The notes under the pieces: generated by a model
Databases searched by the model: none
What the model saw: only the letters and a program-made list of their open reading frames with translations
Told to the model about the DNA's origin: nothing
Source: Pseudorhodoferax sp047601025
Lineage (GTDB): Bacteria > Pseudomonadota > Gammaproteobacteria > Burkholderiales > Burkholderiaceae_C
Reading direction: 5' to 3'
Length of the DNA stretch: 64,000 nt
NCBI RefSeq assembly: GCF_047601025.1
Contig: NZ_JASGJZ010000001.1
Location: 2,232,001 to 2,296,000, forward strand
Made by a program: the position numbers and the translations under genes
Shown: piece by piece, positions 17,359 through 25,404 of the stretch
How positions within the stretch are numbered: position 1 is the stretch's first letter
Layout of the letters: every line of letters begins with the position of its first letter

Positions 17359-18324
17359 CTACCGGGCCTGCAGCACGCCGGCGAACATCGGCGCATCCAC
17401 GTTGCCGCCGCTGAGGACGGTGCCGACGGCCAGCCCGCGCAGCGCGGCGCGCTCCTGCAGCGCCGCGGCGAAGCCGGCCGCGCCGGCGCCCTCGGCCACG
17501 TTGTGGGTGTCGGCGAACAGCGCGCGCATGGCGGCGGCGACCTCGTCGTCGGTGACCTGCACGATGCGTTCCAGCCCCTGGGCCAGGATGGGCAGCGCCT
17601 CGGCGTCCGCGACGCGGCAGGCCATGCCGTCGGCGAGCCGGGTCGTGGCCGCGGCCTCGACCACGCGGCCGGCGGCCAGCGAGTCGGCATAGGTGGTGGC
17701 GTGCGCGCTGACGACGCCGACGATGCGCGCCGGGTGGCCCAGCGCGCGCTTGGCCGCGATCGCCGCGCAGGCGCCCGAGCCCTGGCCGATCGGCACGTAG
17801 GCCACGTCCAGTTGCGTCACGGCGCGCAGGAACTCCCACCAGTAGGTGGCCACGCCCTCGACCAGCGCGCGGTGGAAGCTCGGCACCATGTGCGCGCCGC
17901 GCCCGGCGGCCAGCGCCATCGCGTGCTCGCGGCTTTCCTGGAAGTCGTGCCCGTGCTCGACCAGCGTGGCGCCGAGCGCGCGCATGGCGGCGTTCTTCTC
18001 GGCCGAGTTGCCGTGCGGCACGACGATGGTGCAGCGCACGCCGTGCGCGCGGGCGGCGAAGGCGATGCTCTGGCCGTGGTTGCCGCGCGTGGCGCTGACC
18101 ACCTCGGCCGGCAGCGCGCCGCGCGCGGCCAGCGCGGCGAAGTAGGTCAGCCCGCCGCGGATCTTGAACGCGCCCACCGGCGTGTGGTTCTCGTGCTTGA
18201 TCCAGCAGTCTGTGCCCAGGCGCTGGCTGGCCAGCGGCCAGCGGTACTGGGGCGTGGGCGGCAGCACCCGGTGCACGCGCGCGGCCGCGGCCTCGATGTC
18301 CTGCAGGGTCGGCAGGCCGTTCAC
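17359..18324 (-). CDS. Threonine/serine dehydratase-like PLP enzyme
   Basis: A 321-residue fold-type II PLP enzyme of the threonine dehydratase/serine racemase group. The PLP lysine is Lys54 in GAFKIRGG, the substrate loop is SATRGNHGQSIAFAA near 88, and the glycine loop is GTVLSGGNVDAP near the C terminus. It lacks the ACT domain of biosynthetic IlvA, so it is a catabolic type acting on Thr, Ser or a related hydroxy amino acid. The GTG start overlaps the PhzF stop (GTGA), which implies translational coupling. It is the last gene of a six-gene minus-strand operon. The 120 bases between it and the convergent GntR gene contain a long-range inverted repeat (17250-17257 and 17313-17320). Confidence 0.88.
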   Translation of the reverse strand: MNGLPTLQDIEAAAARVHRVLPPTPQYRWPLASQRLGTDCWIKHENHTPVGAFKIRGGLTYFAALAARGALPAEVVSATRGNHGQSIAFAARAHGVRCTIVVPHGNSAEKNAAMRALGATLVEHGHDFQESREHAMALAAGRGAHMVPSFHRALVEGVATYWWEFLRAVTQLDVAYVPIGQGSGACAAIAAKRALGHPARIVGVVSAHATTYADSLAAGRVVEAAATTRLADGMACRVADAEALPILAQGLERIVQVTDDEVAAAMRALFADTHNVAEGAGAAGFAAALQERAALRGLAVGTVLSGGNVDAPMFAGVLQAR

Positions 18325-19229
18325 AGCCGCACCTCGCCCTCGATGCAGGCCACCGAGTGGCCGCCGATCCAGACCTGGCCGGTCGCGTCGCGCGCCACGT
18401 GCACCAGCCCGTCGCGGCCCAGGCAGGCGCCCTGCGCGGCGACATAGGGCGCGGCCAGCTGGCCGTCGGCCAGCAGCCACTGCGCCAGGCTGGCGTTCAG
18501 GCTGCCGGTGACCGGGTCCTCCGGCACGCCGATCGCGGCGGCGAACGCGCGCACCACCAGCGCCGGCGTGTCCGCCGCGGCTGCGGCGGGCCCGAACGCG
18601 CGCGCCTCGCGGTTGCCGCGCGCGACCAGCGGCACGGCGGCGGCGCCGTCCAGCGCGGCCACGCCGACCTTGTGGCCCAGCGCCTTCAGCGCGGCGTGGT
18701 CGGGCCGCAGCCGCAGCACGGTGGACGGGTCGTCCAGCAGCAGCGAGAACCAGACCGGCCCGTTGTCCAGCACTTGGCTGCTGACGACCTGCGCGGCCTT
18801 CAGGCCCAGCGCCGCGGCGACCTGCGCCAGCTCGGCCGGCCGTGGCGCGGCGCGGCGCAGCGGCGGCGCGGCGAAGGCCAGGCGCCCGTCCTCGCGGCGG
18901 ATCCGCACCAGGCCGGCGCCGCATTGCTGCACGATGGCGTCGCCGCCGCGCGGCCGGCCGCCGGCGGCCAGCCAGGCGTGGCAGCTGCCCAGCGTCGGAT
19001 GGCCGGCGAACGGCAGTTCGCCGCCGGGCGTGAAGATGCGCAGCCGGTAGTCGGCCTCCGGCGCCGTGGCCGGCAGCACGAAGGTGGTCTCAGACAGGTT
19101 GGTCCACTGCGCGAAGCGCTGCATCGCGCCGTCGTCCAGGTCCGTGCCGTCCAGCACCACCGCCAGCGGGTTGCCGAGGTAGGGCTGGTCGGTGAAGACG
19201 TCGAGCTGGCGGAACGGTCGGTTCTTCAT
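18321..19229 (-). CDS. PhzF family isomerase-like protein
   Basis: A 302-residue PhzF/diaminopimelate-epimerase-fold protein. The N-terminal motif FRQLDVFTDQPYLGNPLAVVLDG and NLSETTFVLP (with the family's catalytic Glu) are intact, as are ELPFAGHPTLGSCHAWL and the C-terminal half signature EDPVTGSLNASLAQWL. Members isomerise or epimerise small acids; the physiological substrate is mostly unknown. It lies 73 bases after the GST gene and overlaps the dehydratase gene. Confidence 0.9.
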   Translation of the reverse strand: MKNRPFRQLDVFTDQPYLGNPLAVVLDGTDLDDGAMQRFAQWTNLSETTFVLPATAPEADYRLRIFTPGGELPFAGHPTLGSCHAWLAAGGRPRGGDAIVQQCGAGLVRIRREDGRLAFAAPPLRRAAPRPAELAQVAAALGLKAAQVVSSQVLDNGPVWFSLLLDDPSTVLRLRPDHAALKALGHKVGVAALDGAAAVPLVARGNREARAFGPAAAAADTPALVVRAFAAAIGVPEDPVTGSLNASLAQWLLADGQLAAPYVAAQGACLGRDGLVHVARDATGQVWIGGHSVACIEGEVRL

Positions 19230-19302
19230 GTCGGTTCTCCACGGCGCCGCGCCATCCGCGGCCCGGGGCGGCGGATGCCGCGCGGCGGCAGGGCGGGGTG
19301 TC

Positions 19303-19935
19303 TCATGCCAGGGGCTGGTCCAGCACGCCGACGGCGCCGGGCCGCTCGCCGACGGCCTGGTACCAGCGCTCCAGGTGCGGGCGGGCGGGGCGCTGCAGCG
19401 GCAGGCCGGTCCAGCGGTGGATCTCGCAGGCCACCGGGATGTCGGCCATCGTGAACCGCTCGCCGGCCAGGTAGGCGCGCGTGGCCAGCACGGCGTCCAG
19501 CAGGTCCAGCAGCGGCTCGGTCGCGGCGGCGGAGCGGGCGACCGCGGCCTCGTCGCGCTGGGCCGGCGGCGTGCGCACCAGCTGGATGAAGGCGTCGCGC
19601 CCGGCCGGGTTCAGCGTGGTCTGCTGCCAGTCCATCCACATCTCGGCGGCGAAGCGCTCGGCCAGCGGCTCGGGGTACAGCGTGCCGGGCGCGTGGCGCG
19701 CGCACAGGTAGCGCACGATCACGTTGGACTCCCACAGCGTGACCTCGCCGTCCTGCAGCAGCGGCACCAGGCCGTTCGGATTCAGCGTGCGGTACTCGGG
19801 CGCGTTGACCAGGCCGTGCTGGCCGCCGGCATCGGTGCGCTGGGCCGACAGGCCCAGCTCCTGGATGGTCCAGACGACCTTGCGCACGTTGAGGGAGCTC
19901 AGGCGCCCCCACAGGTGCAGCATGGGCGGCGTCAT
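19303..19935 (-). CDS. Glutathione S-transferase family protein
   Basis: A 210-residue cytosolic GST. The thioredoxin-like domain occupies residues ~4-82 (LHLWGRLSSLNVRKVVWTIQELGL, NPNGLVPLLQDGEVTLWESNVIVRYL) and the helical domain follows, with YLAGERFTMADIPVACEIHRW. Ser in the SLNVRK segment is the likely thiol-activating residue. The start ATG overlaps the aminotransferase stop (ATGA). In this amino-acid-handling operon it may conjugate or cleave a thioether intermediate, which is only a positional guess. Confidence 0.9.
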   Translation of the reverse strand: MTPPMLHLWGRLSSLNVRKVVWTIQELGLSAQRTDAGGQHGLVNAPEYRTLNPNGLVPLLQDGEVTLWESNVIVRYLCARHAPGTLYPEPLAERFAAEMWMDWQQTTLNPAGRDAFIQLVRTPPAQRDEAAVARSAAATEPLLDLLDAVLATRAYLAGERFTMADIPVACEIHRWTGLPLQRPARPHLERWYQAVGERPGAVGVLDQPLA

Positions 19936-21146
19936 GGCTGCACCGCGGCCGGTTGCCGCGCGGCGGGCTGCGCGTCCAGCGCCTCGCGGATGGTCTGGGC
20001 CAGCGCGGCGATGCCGATGTCGATCTGCGTGTGGCTGGCCGTCACGAACGACAGCCGCATGGTGTTGGCCTCGGCCGCCTCGGCGTAGAAGGCCGCGCCG
20101 GGCACGAAGGCCACGTTGCGCTCGACCGCACGCGGCAGCAGGGCCACCGTGTCCAGCCCGGCCGGCAGGCGCAGCCACAGGAACATGCCGCCGGCCGGCT
20201 GGTTCCACTGCACGCCGGCCGGCATCTCGCGCGCCAGCGCCGCCAGCATGTGGTCGCGCTGGCTCTTGTACAGCGCGCGGATGGTCGGCACGTGGCGGTC
20301 GAGGAAACCGTCCTGCATCACCTGCGCGACCATGCGCTGGTTGAAGCCGGGGCTGTGCAGGTCGGCCGCCTGCTTGGCCTGCAGCAGCTTGGGGTACAGC
20401 GCCGGCGGCGCCACCATGAAGCCCAGCCGCAGCCCGGGCGCCAGCACCTTGGAGAACGAGCCCAAGTACACGCAGCCCTCCGGGTTGCGCGCGGTCAGCG
20501 GCGCCGGCGGCGGCGCGTCGAACCACAGGTCGCCGTAGGGGTTGTCCTCGACCAGCGGCACGCCGGCCGCGCTGGCGGCGGCGACCACGGCGGCGCGGCG
20601 CGCCTCGGTCATGGTGCGGCCGGTCGGGTTCTGGAAGTTCGGCAGCAGGTAGGCGAAGCGGGCGCGCTCGGCACCCTGGCCGGCCTGGGCCGCGAAGTCC
20701 TCGGCCGACACGCCCTCGTCGTCGCTGGCGACGGCCACGTGGCGCGGCTCCATCGGCGTGAAGGCCTGCAGCGCGCCCAGGTAGGTCGGCGTCTCCACCA
20801 GCACGCGGCTGCCCTGGTCGATCAGGATCTTGGCGATCAGGTCCAGGCCCTGCTGCGAGCCGGTGGTGACCAGCACCTGCGAGGGCGCCACCGGCCAGGG
20901 CAGGGCGGCGGCCACCATCTCGCGCAGCGGGCCGTAGCCTTCGCTGGCGGCGTACTGCAGCGCGCCGGCGCCGTCCTCGGCCAGAACCTTGTCGCAGGCG
21001 GCGCGGAATTCGGCGACCGGGAAGGTCTTGGGCGACGGCAGGCCGCCGGCGAAGCTGATGATGCCGGGCTTCTCGGTCACCTTCAGGATCTCGCGGATCA
21101 CCGAGGGGTTCATCTTGTCGGCGCGTGCGGCCAGGGTCCAGGACAT
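19932..21146 (-). CDS. PLP-dependent aminotransferase (LysN/2-aminoadipate type)
   Basis: A 404-residue class I/II aminotransferase of fold type I. It starts MSWTLAARADKMNPSVIREILK and carries ISFAGGLPSPKTFP near residue 29, NFQNPTGRTM near 178 and the PLP lysine in YLGSFSKVLAPGLRLGF near 235. This pattern is typical of the GntR-free relatives of MocR proteins, such as 2-aminoadipate or multi-substrate aromatic/branched aminotransferases. Two ATGs are in tandem (21149 and 21146); AAGGA upstream fits the second better. The stop of the EamA gene overlaps this start, so translation is coupled. A MocR regulator, itself an aminotransferase-derived protein, is divergent from the operon. Confidence 0.9.
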   Translation of the reverse strand: MSWTLAARADKMNPSVIREILKVTEKPGIISFAGGLPSPKTFPVAEFRAACDKVLAEDGAGALQYAASEGYGPLREMVAAALPWPVAPSQVLVTTGSQQGLDLIAKILIDQGSRVLVETPTYLGALQAFTPMEPRHVAVASDDEGVSAEDFAAQAGQGAERARFAYLLPNFQNPTGRTMTEARRAAVVAAASAAGVPLVEDNPYGDLWFDAPPPAPLTARNPEGCVYLGSFSKVLAPGLRLGFMVAPPALYPKLLQAKQAADLHSPGFNQRMVAQVMQDGFLDRHVPTIRALYKSQRDHMLAALAREMPAGVQWNQPAGGMFLWLRLPAGLDTVALLPRAVERNVAFVPGAAFYAEAAEANTMRLSFVTASHTQIDIGIAALAQTIREALDAQPAARQPAAVQP

Positions 21147-22072
21147 CATGTGTTCCTTGTTGCGGGGGGATGAGGGGGCCGGGCCAGATTCTTGCCCAGC
21201 ACGACGGTGGCGACCACGGCCGCCGCGAAGCCCAGCGTCACGGCGTCCAGCCGCTCGCCCAGCAGCGGCACCGCCGCCAGGATCGAGAGGAACGGCTGCA
21301 GCAGCTGCGTCTGGCTCACGCGCAGCGCGCCGCCGAGGGCCAGGCCGCGGTACCAGGCGAAGAAGCCGATCCACATCGAGAACAGGCCGACGTAGACGAA
21401 GCCGCCCCAGGCGGCGGGCGCCACCGGCGTGGACGGCCACAGCGCCAGCGCGGCCGGCAGGCTCAGGGGCAGCGCCAGCACGCAGACCCAGCAGATCACG
21501 CGCTCGGCGCCCAGCTCGGGCGTGATCTTGGCGCCGTAGACGTAGCCCAGCGAGGCCGCGAAGACCGCGCCGACCAGCAGCAGGTCCGCCCATTCGAGGC
21601 CGAACCCGCCGCCGTGCTGCGCCGCGCGCAACAGCGAGAACGCCACTACCAGCGCGCTGCCGGCCGCCGCGCAGAGCCAGAAGCCGACCGGCGCGCGCTG
21701 GTGCATGACCCAGGCCGCGATCGCCGCCGTGGCCAGCGGCAGCAGCGCGGTGACCACGGCCGCATGGCTGGCCGTGACCATGCGTAGCGCGAACGCCAGC
21801 AGCAGCGGATAGCCGATCGCGTTGCCGAGCACCGCCATCGCCAGCGGCAGCAGGTGCCGGCGCCGCGGCAGCGGCGAGCGCGTGGCCAGCAGGAAGGCCA
21901 CCGACAGCAGGCCCGCCAGCGCCGCGCGGCCCAGCGTGACGAACCAGGGCGACAGCTGCGGCGCCGCGGCCGTGCCGGTGGCCAGCCGCGTCATCGGCAG
22001 CGTGACCGCGAACATTGCCACGCCGAGCACGCCCAGCCACAGGCCCAGGGTCTCTCTGCCTGCGTCCTTCAC
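21146..22072 (-). CDS. EamA/DMT family exporter
   Basis: A 308-residue, ten-helix drug/metabolite transporter with two EamA repeats (first from about residue 10, LWLGVLGVAMFAVTLPMTRLA; second from about 158, LEWADLLLVGAVFAASLGYVYG). Such proteins export amino acids or metabolites. The GTG start at 22072 overlaps the LysE-family stop (GTGA) and its stop overlaps the aminotransferase start, so it sits in a fully interlocked operon. Confidence 0.88.
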   Translation of the reverse strand: MKDAGRETLGLWLGVLGVAMFAVTLPMTRLATGTAAAPQLSPWFVTLGRAALAGLLSVAFLLATRSPLPRRRHLLPLAMAVLGNAIGYPLLLAFALRMVTASHAAVVTALLPLATAAIAAWVMHQRAPVGFWLCAAAGSALVVAFSLLRAAQHGGGFGLEWADLLLVGAVFAASLGYVYGAKITPELGAERVICWVCVLALPLSLPAALALWPSTPVAPAAWGGFVYVGLFSMWIGFFAWYRGLALGGALRVSQTQLLQPFLSILAAVPLLGERLDAVTLGFAAAVVATVVLGKNLARPPHPPATRNT

Positions 22073-22674
22073 CGCGCCGCCCCCAGCATCCACACGGCGG
22101 TGAGCGCCAGCATGGCCGCCATCGCCCGGTTGAACCACAGCAGCCGCCGGCCCTGCGTCAGCCATCGGCGCAGCAGCGCGCCGACCAGCGCGTAGCTGAG
22201 GTTGCTGAAGAACGCGAAGCACAGCATCAGCGGCAGCACCTGGGCCAGCCGCAGGCCGAGGTCCTCGCGCCCCGCGATCCAGCCGCCGACGATGGCCAGC
22301 GCCAGCATCCACGCCTTGATGTTCACGAACTGCAGCGCCATGCCTTGCAGGAAGCCCACCTGCAGGCGCGCGGCATCGACCGGGCCGGGCCGTGCGCTGC
22401 GCGCCAGCTTGAACGCGAGCCACAGCAGGTAGGCCACGCCGGCGAGCTTGATCGCCAGCGCCGCCGCCGGCGCGGCCAGCAGCAGCGCGCCCAGGCCCAG
22501 CGCGCAGGCCAGCAGCAGCAGGCCCCAGCCGGCCGGCACCGCCAGGATGAAGGGCAGCGCATGGCGCAGGCCGTGGTTGGCCGCCAGTGCCGAGGACAGC
22601 GTGGTGTTCGGCCCGGGCGTGAAGCTCATCGCCGTGGCCAGCAACAGCAGGGCGCTCAGTTCGCTTGCGTTCAT
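22069..22674 (-). CDS. LysE/RhtB family amino-acid exporter
   Basis: A 201-residue exporter with about six helices. The family signature SFTPGPNTTLSSALAANHGLRHALPF is near residues 17-42, and NIKAWMLALAIVGGW near 117 is the second conserved region. First gene of the six-gene minus-strand operon LysE, EamA, aminotransferase, GST, PhzF, dehydratase. Two exporters and three amino-acid enzymes together suggest protection against, or turnover of, an unusual amino acid. The divergent MocR gene starts 107 bases away. Confidence 0.9.
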   Translation of the reverse strand: MNASELSALLLLATAMSFTPGPNTTLSSALAANHGLRHALPFILAVPAGWGLLLLACALGLGALLLAAPAAALAIKLAGVAYLLWLAFKLARSARPGPVDAARLQVGFLQGMALQFVNIKAWMLALAIVGGWIAGREDLGLRLAQVLPLMLCFAFFSNLSYALVGALLRRWLTQGRRLLWFNRAMAAMLALTAVWMLGAAR

Positions 22675-22682
22675 GGGAGCAC

Positions 22683-22720
22683 AGACTCTATAGTCTCGAC
22701 CAGCACAGTACCAATACAGT
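22683..22720. promoter_or_regulatory. Likely MocR operator: palindrome plus direct repeat
   Basis: Between lysE and the divergent MocR gene lies AGACT-CTAT-AGTCT (22683-22696), a perfect 5-bp-arm palindrome, followed by two ACAGT direct repeats at 22705-22709 and 22716-22720, one helical turn apart. MocR regulators commonly bind direct repeats in such divergent regions, so this block probably controls both transcripts. Confidence 0.5.
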
Positions 22721-22781
22721 TTGGCGGGCCAGTGGCGCCGCTGTACCGCTCACCCGGCCGATACATGGAGGACCCGCCACG

Positions 22782-24182
22782 ATGCTGACGCGCACCGCCT
22801 CGCAATCGCTGACCGAGCAGCTGGCGGCCCATTTTGCCGAGCGCATCGCCGACCGGCTGCTGGCCGCCGGCACGCGGCTGCCCTCGGTGCGCCAGTGCGC
22901 GCAGCAGCACGGCGTGAGCCCGGCCACCGTGGTGGCGGCCTACGACCGGCTGCTGGCCCAGGGCCTGGTGGAGGCGCGGCCGCAGCGCGGCTTCTTCGTG
23001 CGCGAGCAGCGCCTGGGGCCGCTGTCGGGCGCGGCGGCGCGCACGGCCGGCGCCGTGCGCCCGCCGGTGGACGCGGCGGCGCTGATGCGCGGCATGTTCC
23101 ACGGCGCCGGCGAACTGCCGCAGCCCGGCATCGGCGTGTTCCCGCCGGACTGGCTGGCCAGCGACGTGGTGGCCGCCGCGGTGCGCCACGTCGCCTCGCG
23201 CCAGGCCCTGGCGCCGCTGTCGCTGCAGTACGGCGAGCCGGCCGGCGACCCGGGGCTGCGCCAGGCGCTGGCGCACAAGCTGGCCGGGCTGAACGTGCCG
23301 GCCGCGCCGGAGCAGATCGTCACCACCCTGGGCGCCACGCATGCGCTGGACATCGTCAGCCGCACGCTGCTGCGCGCCGGCGACCACGTGATGGTCGAGG
23401 AGCCGGGCTGGGCCATCGAGTTCGCGCGGCTGCAGGCGCTGGGCGCCGTGATCCTGCCGGTGCCGCGCGGGCCGGACGGGCCGGACCTGGCGGTGATGGC
23501 GCGCTACTGCGAGGCGCACGCGCCCAAGCTGTTCGTCAGCGTCAGCGTGCTGCACAACCCGACGGGCTACTGCCTGTCGCCCGGCAGCGCGCACCGGGTG
23601 CTGACACTGGCCAACCAGCACGGCTTCCACGTCGTCGAGGACGACACCTACAGCCACCTGGCGCCGGACCACGCCACCCGGCTGTCGGCGCTGGACGGGC
23701 TGCAGCGCACGGTCTACGTCAGCGGCTTCGCCAAGATCCTGGCGCCGGGCTGGCGCGTGGGCTACCTGGCCGCGCCGCCGGCGCTGGTCCAGCGCCTGCT
23801 GGACACCAAGCTGCTGGCCACGCTGACCACGCCGGCGCTGCTGGAGCAGGCCATGGCCTGGTGCATCGCCCAGGGCCGGCTGCGCCGGCACGCGCAGCGC
23901 GTCGTCGCGCGGCTGGACCAGGCGCGCGAGCGCAGCGTGCGGCTGGCGCGCGCGGCCGGCTGCCGCTTCGTCAGCGAGCCGGCCGGCCTGTTCGGCTGGG
24001 TCGACACCGGGGTGGACACCGAGCGGCTGTCGCAGTGCATGCTGGACGAGGGCTACCTGCTGGCGCCCGGCGCGCTGTTCCACGCCGGCCGGCGCCCCGG
24101 CTCGCTGATGCGCATCAACTTCACGACCACGCAGGCGCAGGCGTTCTGGACGGTGTTCGAGCGGGTGCGGGCGGGAATGTAG
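22782..24182 (+). CDS. MocR-type regulator (GntR HTH fused to aminotransferase)
   Basis: A 466-residue regulator with a GntR winged helix at residues ~5-75 (LPSVRQCAQQHGVSPATVVAAYDRL) joined to an aminotransferase-like domain (from ~110). The PLP lysine is kept in YVSGFAKILAPGWRVGYLAAP near residue 317, and the LHNPTGYCLSP loop is present, so it can bind PLP and sense an amino acid or its aldimine. The frame opens at 22665, but ATG 22782 with GGAGG upstream is clearly the start. Its last 66 coding bases before the stop region are repeated exactly at 24991-25056. It probably regulates the divergent exporter/aminotransferase operon. Confidence 0.92.
   Translation: MLTRTASQSLTEQLAAHFAERIADRLLAAGTRLPSVRQCAQQHGVSPATVVAAYDRLLAQGLVEARPQRGFFVREQRLGPLSGAAARTAGAVRPPVDAAALMRGMFHGAGELPQPGIGVFPPDWLASDVVAAAVRHVASRQALAPLSLQYGEPAGDPGLRQALAHKLAGLNVPAAPEQIVTTLGATHALDIVSRTLLRAGDHVMVEEPGWAIEFARLQALGAVILPVPRGPDGPDLAVMARYCEAHAPKLFVSVSVLHNPTGYCLSPGSAHRVLTLANQHGFHVVEDDTYSHLAPDHATRLSALDGLQRTVYVSGFAKILAPGWRVGYLAAPPALVQRLLDTKLLATLTTPALLEQAMAWCIAQGRLRRHAQRVVARLDQARERSVRLARAAGCRFVSEPAGLFGWVDTGVDTERLSQCMLDEGYLLAPGALFHAGRRPGSLMRINFTTTQAQAFWTVFERVRAGM
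24104..24169 (+). repeat. 66-bp direct repeat, copy 1 (end of MocR gene)
   Basis: Begins GCTGATGCGC and ends GAGCGGGTGCG. It encodes LMRINFTTTQAQAFWTVFERVR, the C terminus of the MocR regulator, and is identical over 66 bp to 24991-25056. The 887-bp offset brackets the Phd/VapC module. Confidence 0.95.
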
Positions 24183-24254
24183 CGGCGGCTGCCTTGCCAT
24201 GGCCCGCCAGCCCGGGCCGAGATCAGGCGGCGGCTGGCCAGCAGCGACGGTAAA

Positions 24255-24272
24255 CTAGTCAGAGTTCTAGTC
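24255..24272 (+). promoter_or_regulatory. Direct-repeat operator upstream of the toxin-antitoxin pair
   Basis: CTAGTC occurs at 24255-24260 and again at 24267-24272, a 12-bp step, just 16 bases before the antitoxin start; the surrounding TAAACTAGT is AT-rich in a GC-rich setting. Phd-type antitoxins repress their own promoter by binding short repeated sites, so this is the likely autoregulatory operator overlapping the promoter. Confidence 0.5.
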
Positions 24273-24287
24273 ATTTCGAGGGGCGTC

Positions 24288-24545
24288 ATGCAGACATGGC
24301 CGATCCAGGATGCCAAGGCACGGTTCAGCGAGTTCCTGGAGACTTGCCTGGCCGAGGGGCCGCAGATGGTGACCAAGCGCGGTACAGAGGCAGCGGTGCT
24401 GGTGTCGGTGGAAGAATGGCGCCGGCTCCAGGCCGCGGCGCGACCGTCTCTCAAGCAACTGCTGCTCTCTGACCAAGGGCGTGCGGAGCTTGTCGTCCCG
24501 CCCCGTGGCGCGGCCCGCAGGCGCGCTCCGATGGCGGTGAGCTGA
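24288..24545 (+). CDS. Type II antitoxin, Phd/YefM family
   Basis: An 85-residue antitoxin. The N-terminal DNA-binding domain reads WPIQDAKARFSEFLETCLAEGPQMVTKRGTEAAVLVSVEEWRRL (given here as family positions ~4-47; key residues are the DAK-RFSEF and TKRG-EAAVLVS stretches). The basic, disordered C terminus (ARRRAP) would wrap the toxin. The stop overlaps the first base of the VapC start (TGATG), the usual coupled arrangement. The pair lies between exact copies of the MocR gene end, a sign of insertion. Confidence 0.88.
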   Translation: MQTWPIQDAKARFSEFLETCLAEGPQMVTKRGTEAAVLVSVEEWRRLQAAARPSLKQLLLSDQGRAELVVPPRGAARRRAPMAVS

Positions 24546-24949
24546 TGTACCTGCTCGACACCAATGTCGTCTCCGAGTTGCGCAAGCCCAAGCCTCATGG
24601 CGCTGTGCTGGCATGGATCGAGAGCCTCGCCGACGTCCAACTGCACCTCTCGGCGGTGACCGTCGGCGAGATTCAGGCCGGCATCGAGATCACGCGGGAA
24701 CAGGACGCGGCGAAGGCATCGGAGATCGAAGCCTGGCTGGAGATGGTTGCCAGTTCGTACAACGTGCTGCCGATGGACGCCACCACCTTCCGAGCCTGGG
24801 CGCAGCTGATGCACCGGCGGTCGAACACGGTGTACGAGGACGCCATGATCGCGGCGACCGCCAAGGTCCATGGCCTTACGGTTGCGACCAGGAACGTGGC
24901 CGATTTCAAGCCGTTCGGCGTACCGCTGCTGAATCCGTTCAAGGTCTGA
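24545..24949 (+). CDS. vapC: VapC-type PIN-domain ribonuclease toxin
   Basis: A 134-residue PIN-domain toxin, FitB-like. The acidic metal-binding residues are all present: Asp5 in LLDTNVVSEL, Glu42 in VTVGEIQAGI, Asp99 in VYEDAMIAATA and Asp120 in NVADFKPF. VapC toxins cleave tRNA or rRNA sites when freed from the antitoxin. It follows the Phd-type antitoxin with overlapping stop and start. Pairing of a PIN toxin with a Phd-fold antitoxin is common. All catalytic residues are intact, so it is probably active. Confidence 0.93.
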   Translation: MYLLDTNVVSELRKPKPHGAVLAWIESLADVQLHLSAVTVGEIQAGIEITREQDAAKASEIEAWLEMVASSYNVLPMDATTFRAWAQLMHRRSNTVYEDAMIAATAKVHGLTVATRNVADFKPFGVPLLNPFKV

Positions 24950-24990
24950 GCATGCGCGCGCTGTGGCGGTGACAGCGCCGCGGGATGGCT

Positions 24991-25056
24991 GCTGATGCGC
25001 ATCAACTTCACGACCACGCAGGCGCAGGCGTTCTGGACGGTGTTCGAGCGGGTGCG
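24991..25056 (+). repeat. 66-bp direct repeat, copy 2
   Basis: Identical to 24104-24169. In frame it again encodes the MocR C terminus, and it even continues to a natural ending (VRGAM then TGA at 25068-25070) that differs only slightly from the resident VRAGM ending. No start or upstream part of a gene precedes it, so it is a displaced gene end. Confidence 0.95.
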
Positions 25057-25103
25057 TGGAGCGATGTGACAGTCTGCCTGCATGAAGTCATGGGAGAAAC
25101 GAC

Positions 25104-25323
25104 TTGCAGGCTCACGTGGAAACCGTCACCGCCCGGGGGATGCCCGCCGGCGCTTCTCCGCCCTCCTGCGCAAGGTGGCGCAGGGCGGCGAAGTGGTCGT
25201 GACATGGCACGGCACGCCCGTGGCGCGCATGGGGCCGATGGTGCGCGGGCGGCAGGCTGCGCGCACCGCCCTGCTGGCCCGGCCGGTTCCCGCCACTGGA
25301 CGCGCGACGATCTGTATGCGTGA
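25104..25323 (+). pseudogene. Frameshifted Phd/YefM-type antitoxin remnant
   Basis: Three pieces in three frames assemble into a small antitoxin: QAHVETVTAR from 25104 (TTG, with GGGAGA upstream), then DARRRFSALLRKVAQGGE and VVVTWHGTPVARMGP from about 25137, then SRHWTRDDLYA ending at TGA 25321-25323. The first shift is at a run of five G (25135-25139). The middle piece matches the Phd/YefM core (DAK-RFS-LL, then V-V-T-G-PVA). No toxin gene follows. It is unrelated at the sequence level to the intact antitoxin at 24288, so this locus has held two different modules. Sequencing error at the G run cannot account for both shifts easily. Confidence 0.6.
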
Positions 25324-25366
25324 CGGCATGCGCATTCGCCGCGCCCAGTCGTGGAAGGATCTGAGT

Positions 25367-25404
25367 TTTACCCGGGTAAATGGGCGGGTTATTTTCACCC
25401 GGGT
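25367..25404. promoter_or_regulatory. Paired CCCGGG palindromes before DUF2239 gene
   Basis: TTTACCCGGGTAAA (25367-25380) is a perfect 14-bp palindrome. A second site, TTCACCCGGGTAAT, has the same ACCCGGGT core at 25397-25404, 27 bp downstream and 11 bases before the ATG at 25416. The two sites probably bind one dimeric repressor and would block the start region of the DUF2239 transcript. No regulator gene is adjacent. Confidence 0.6.
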
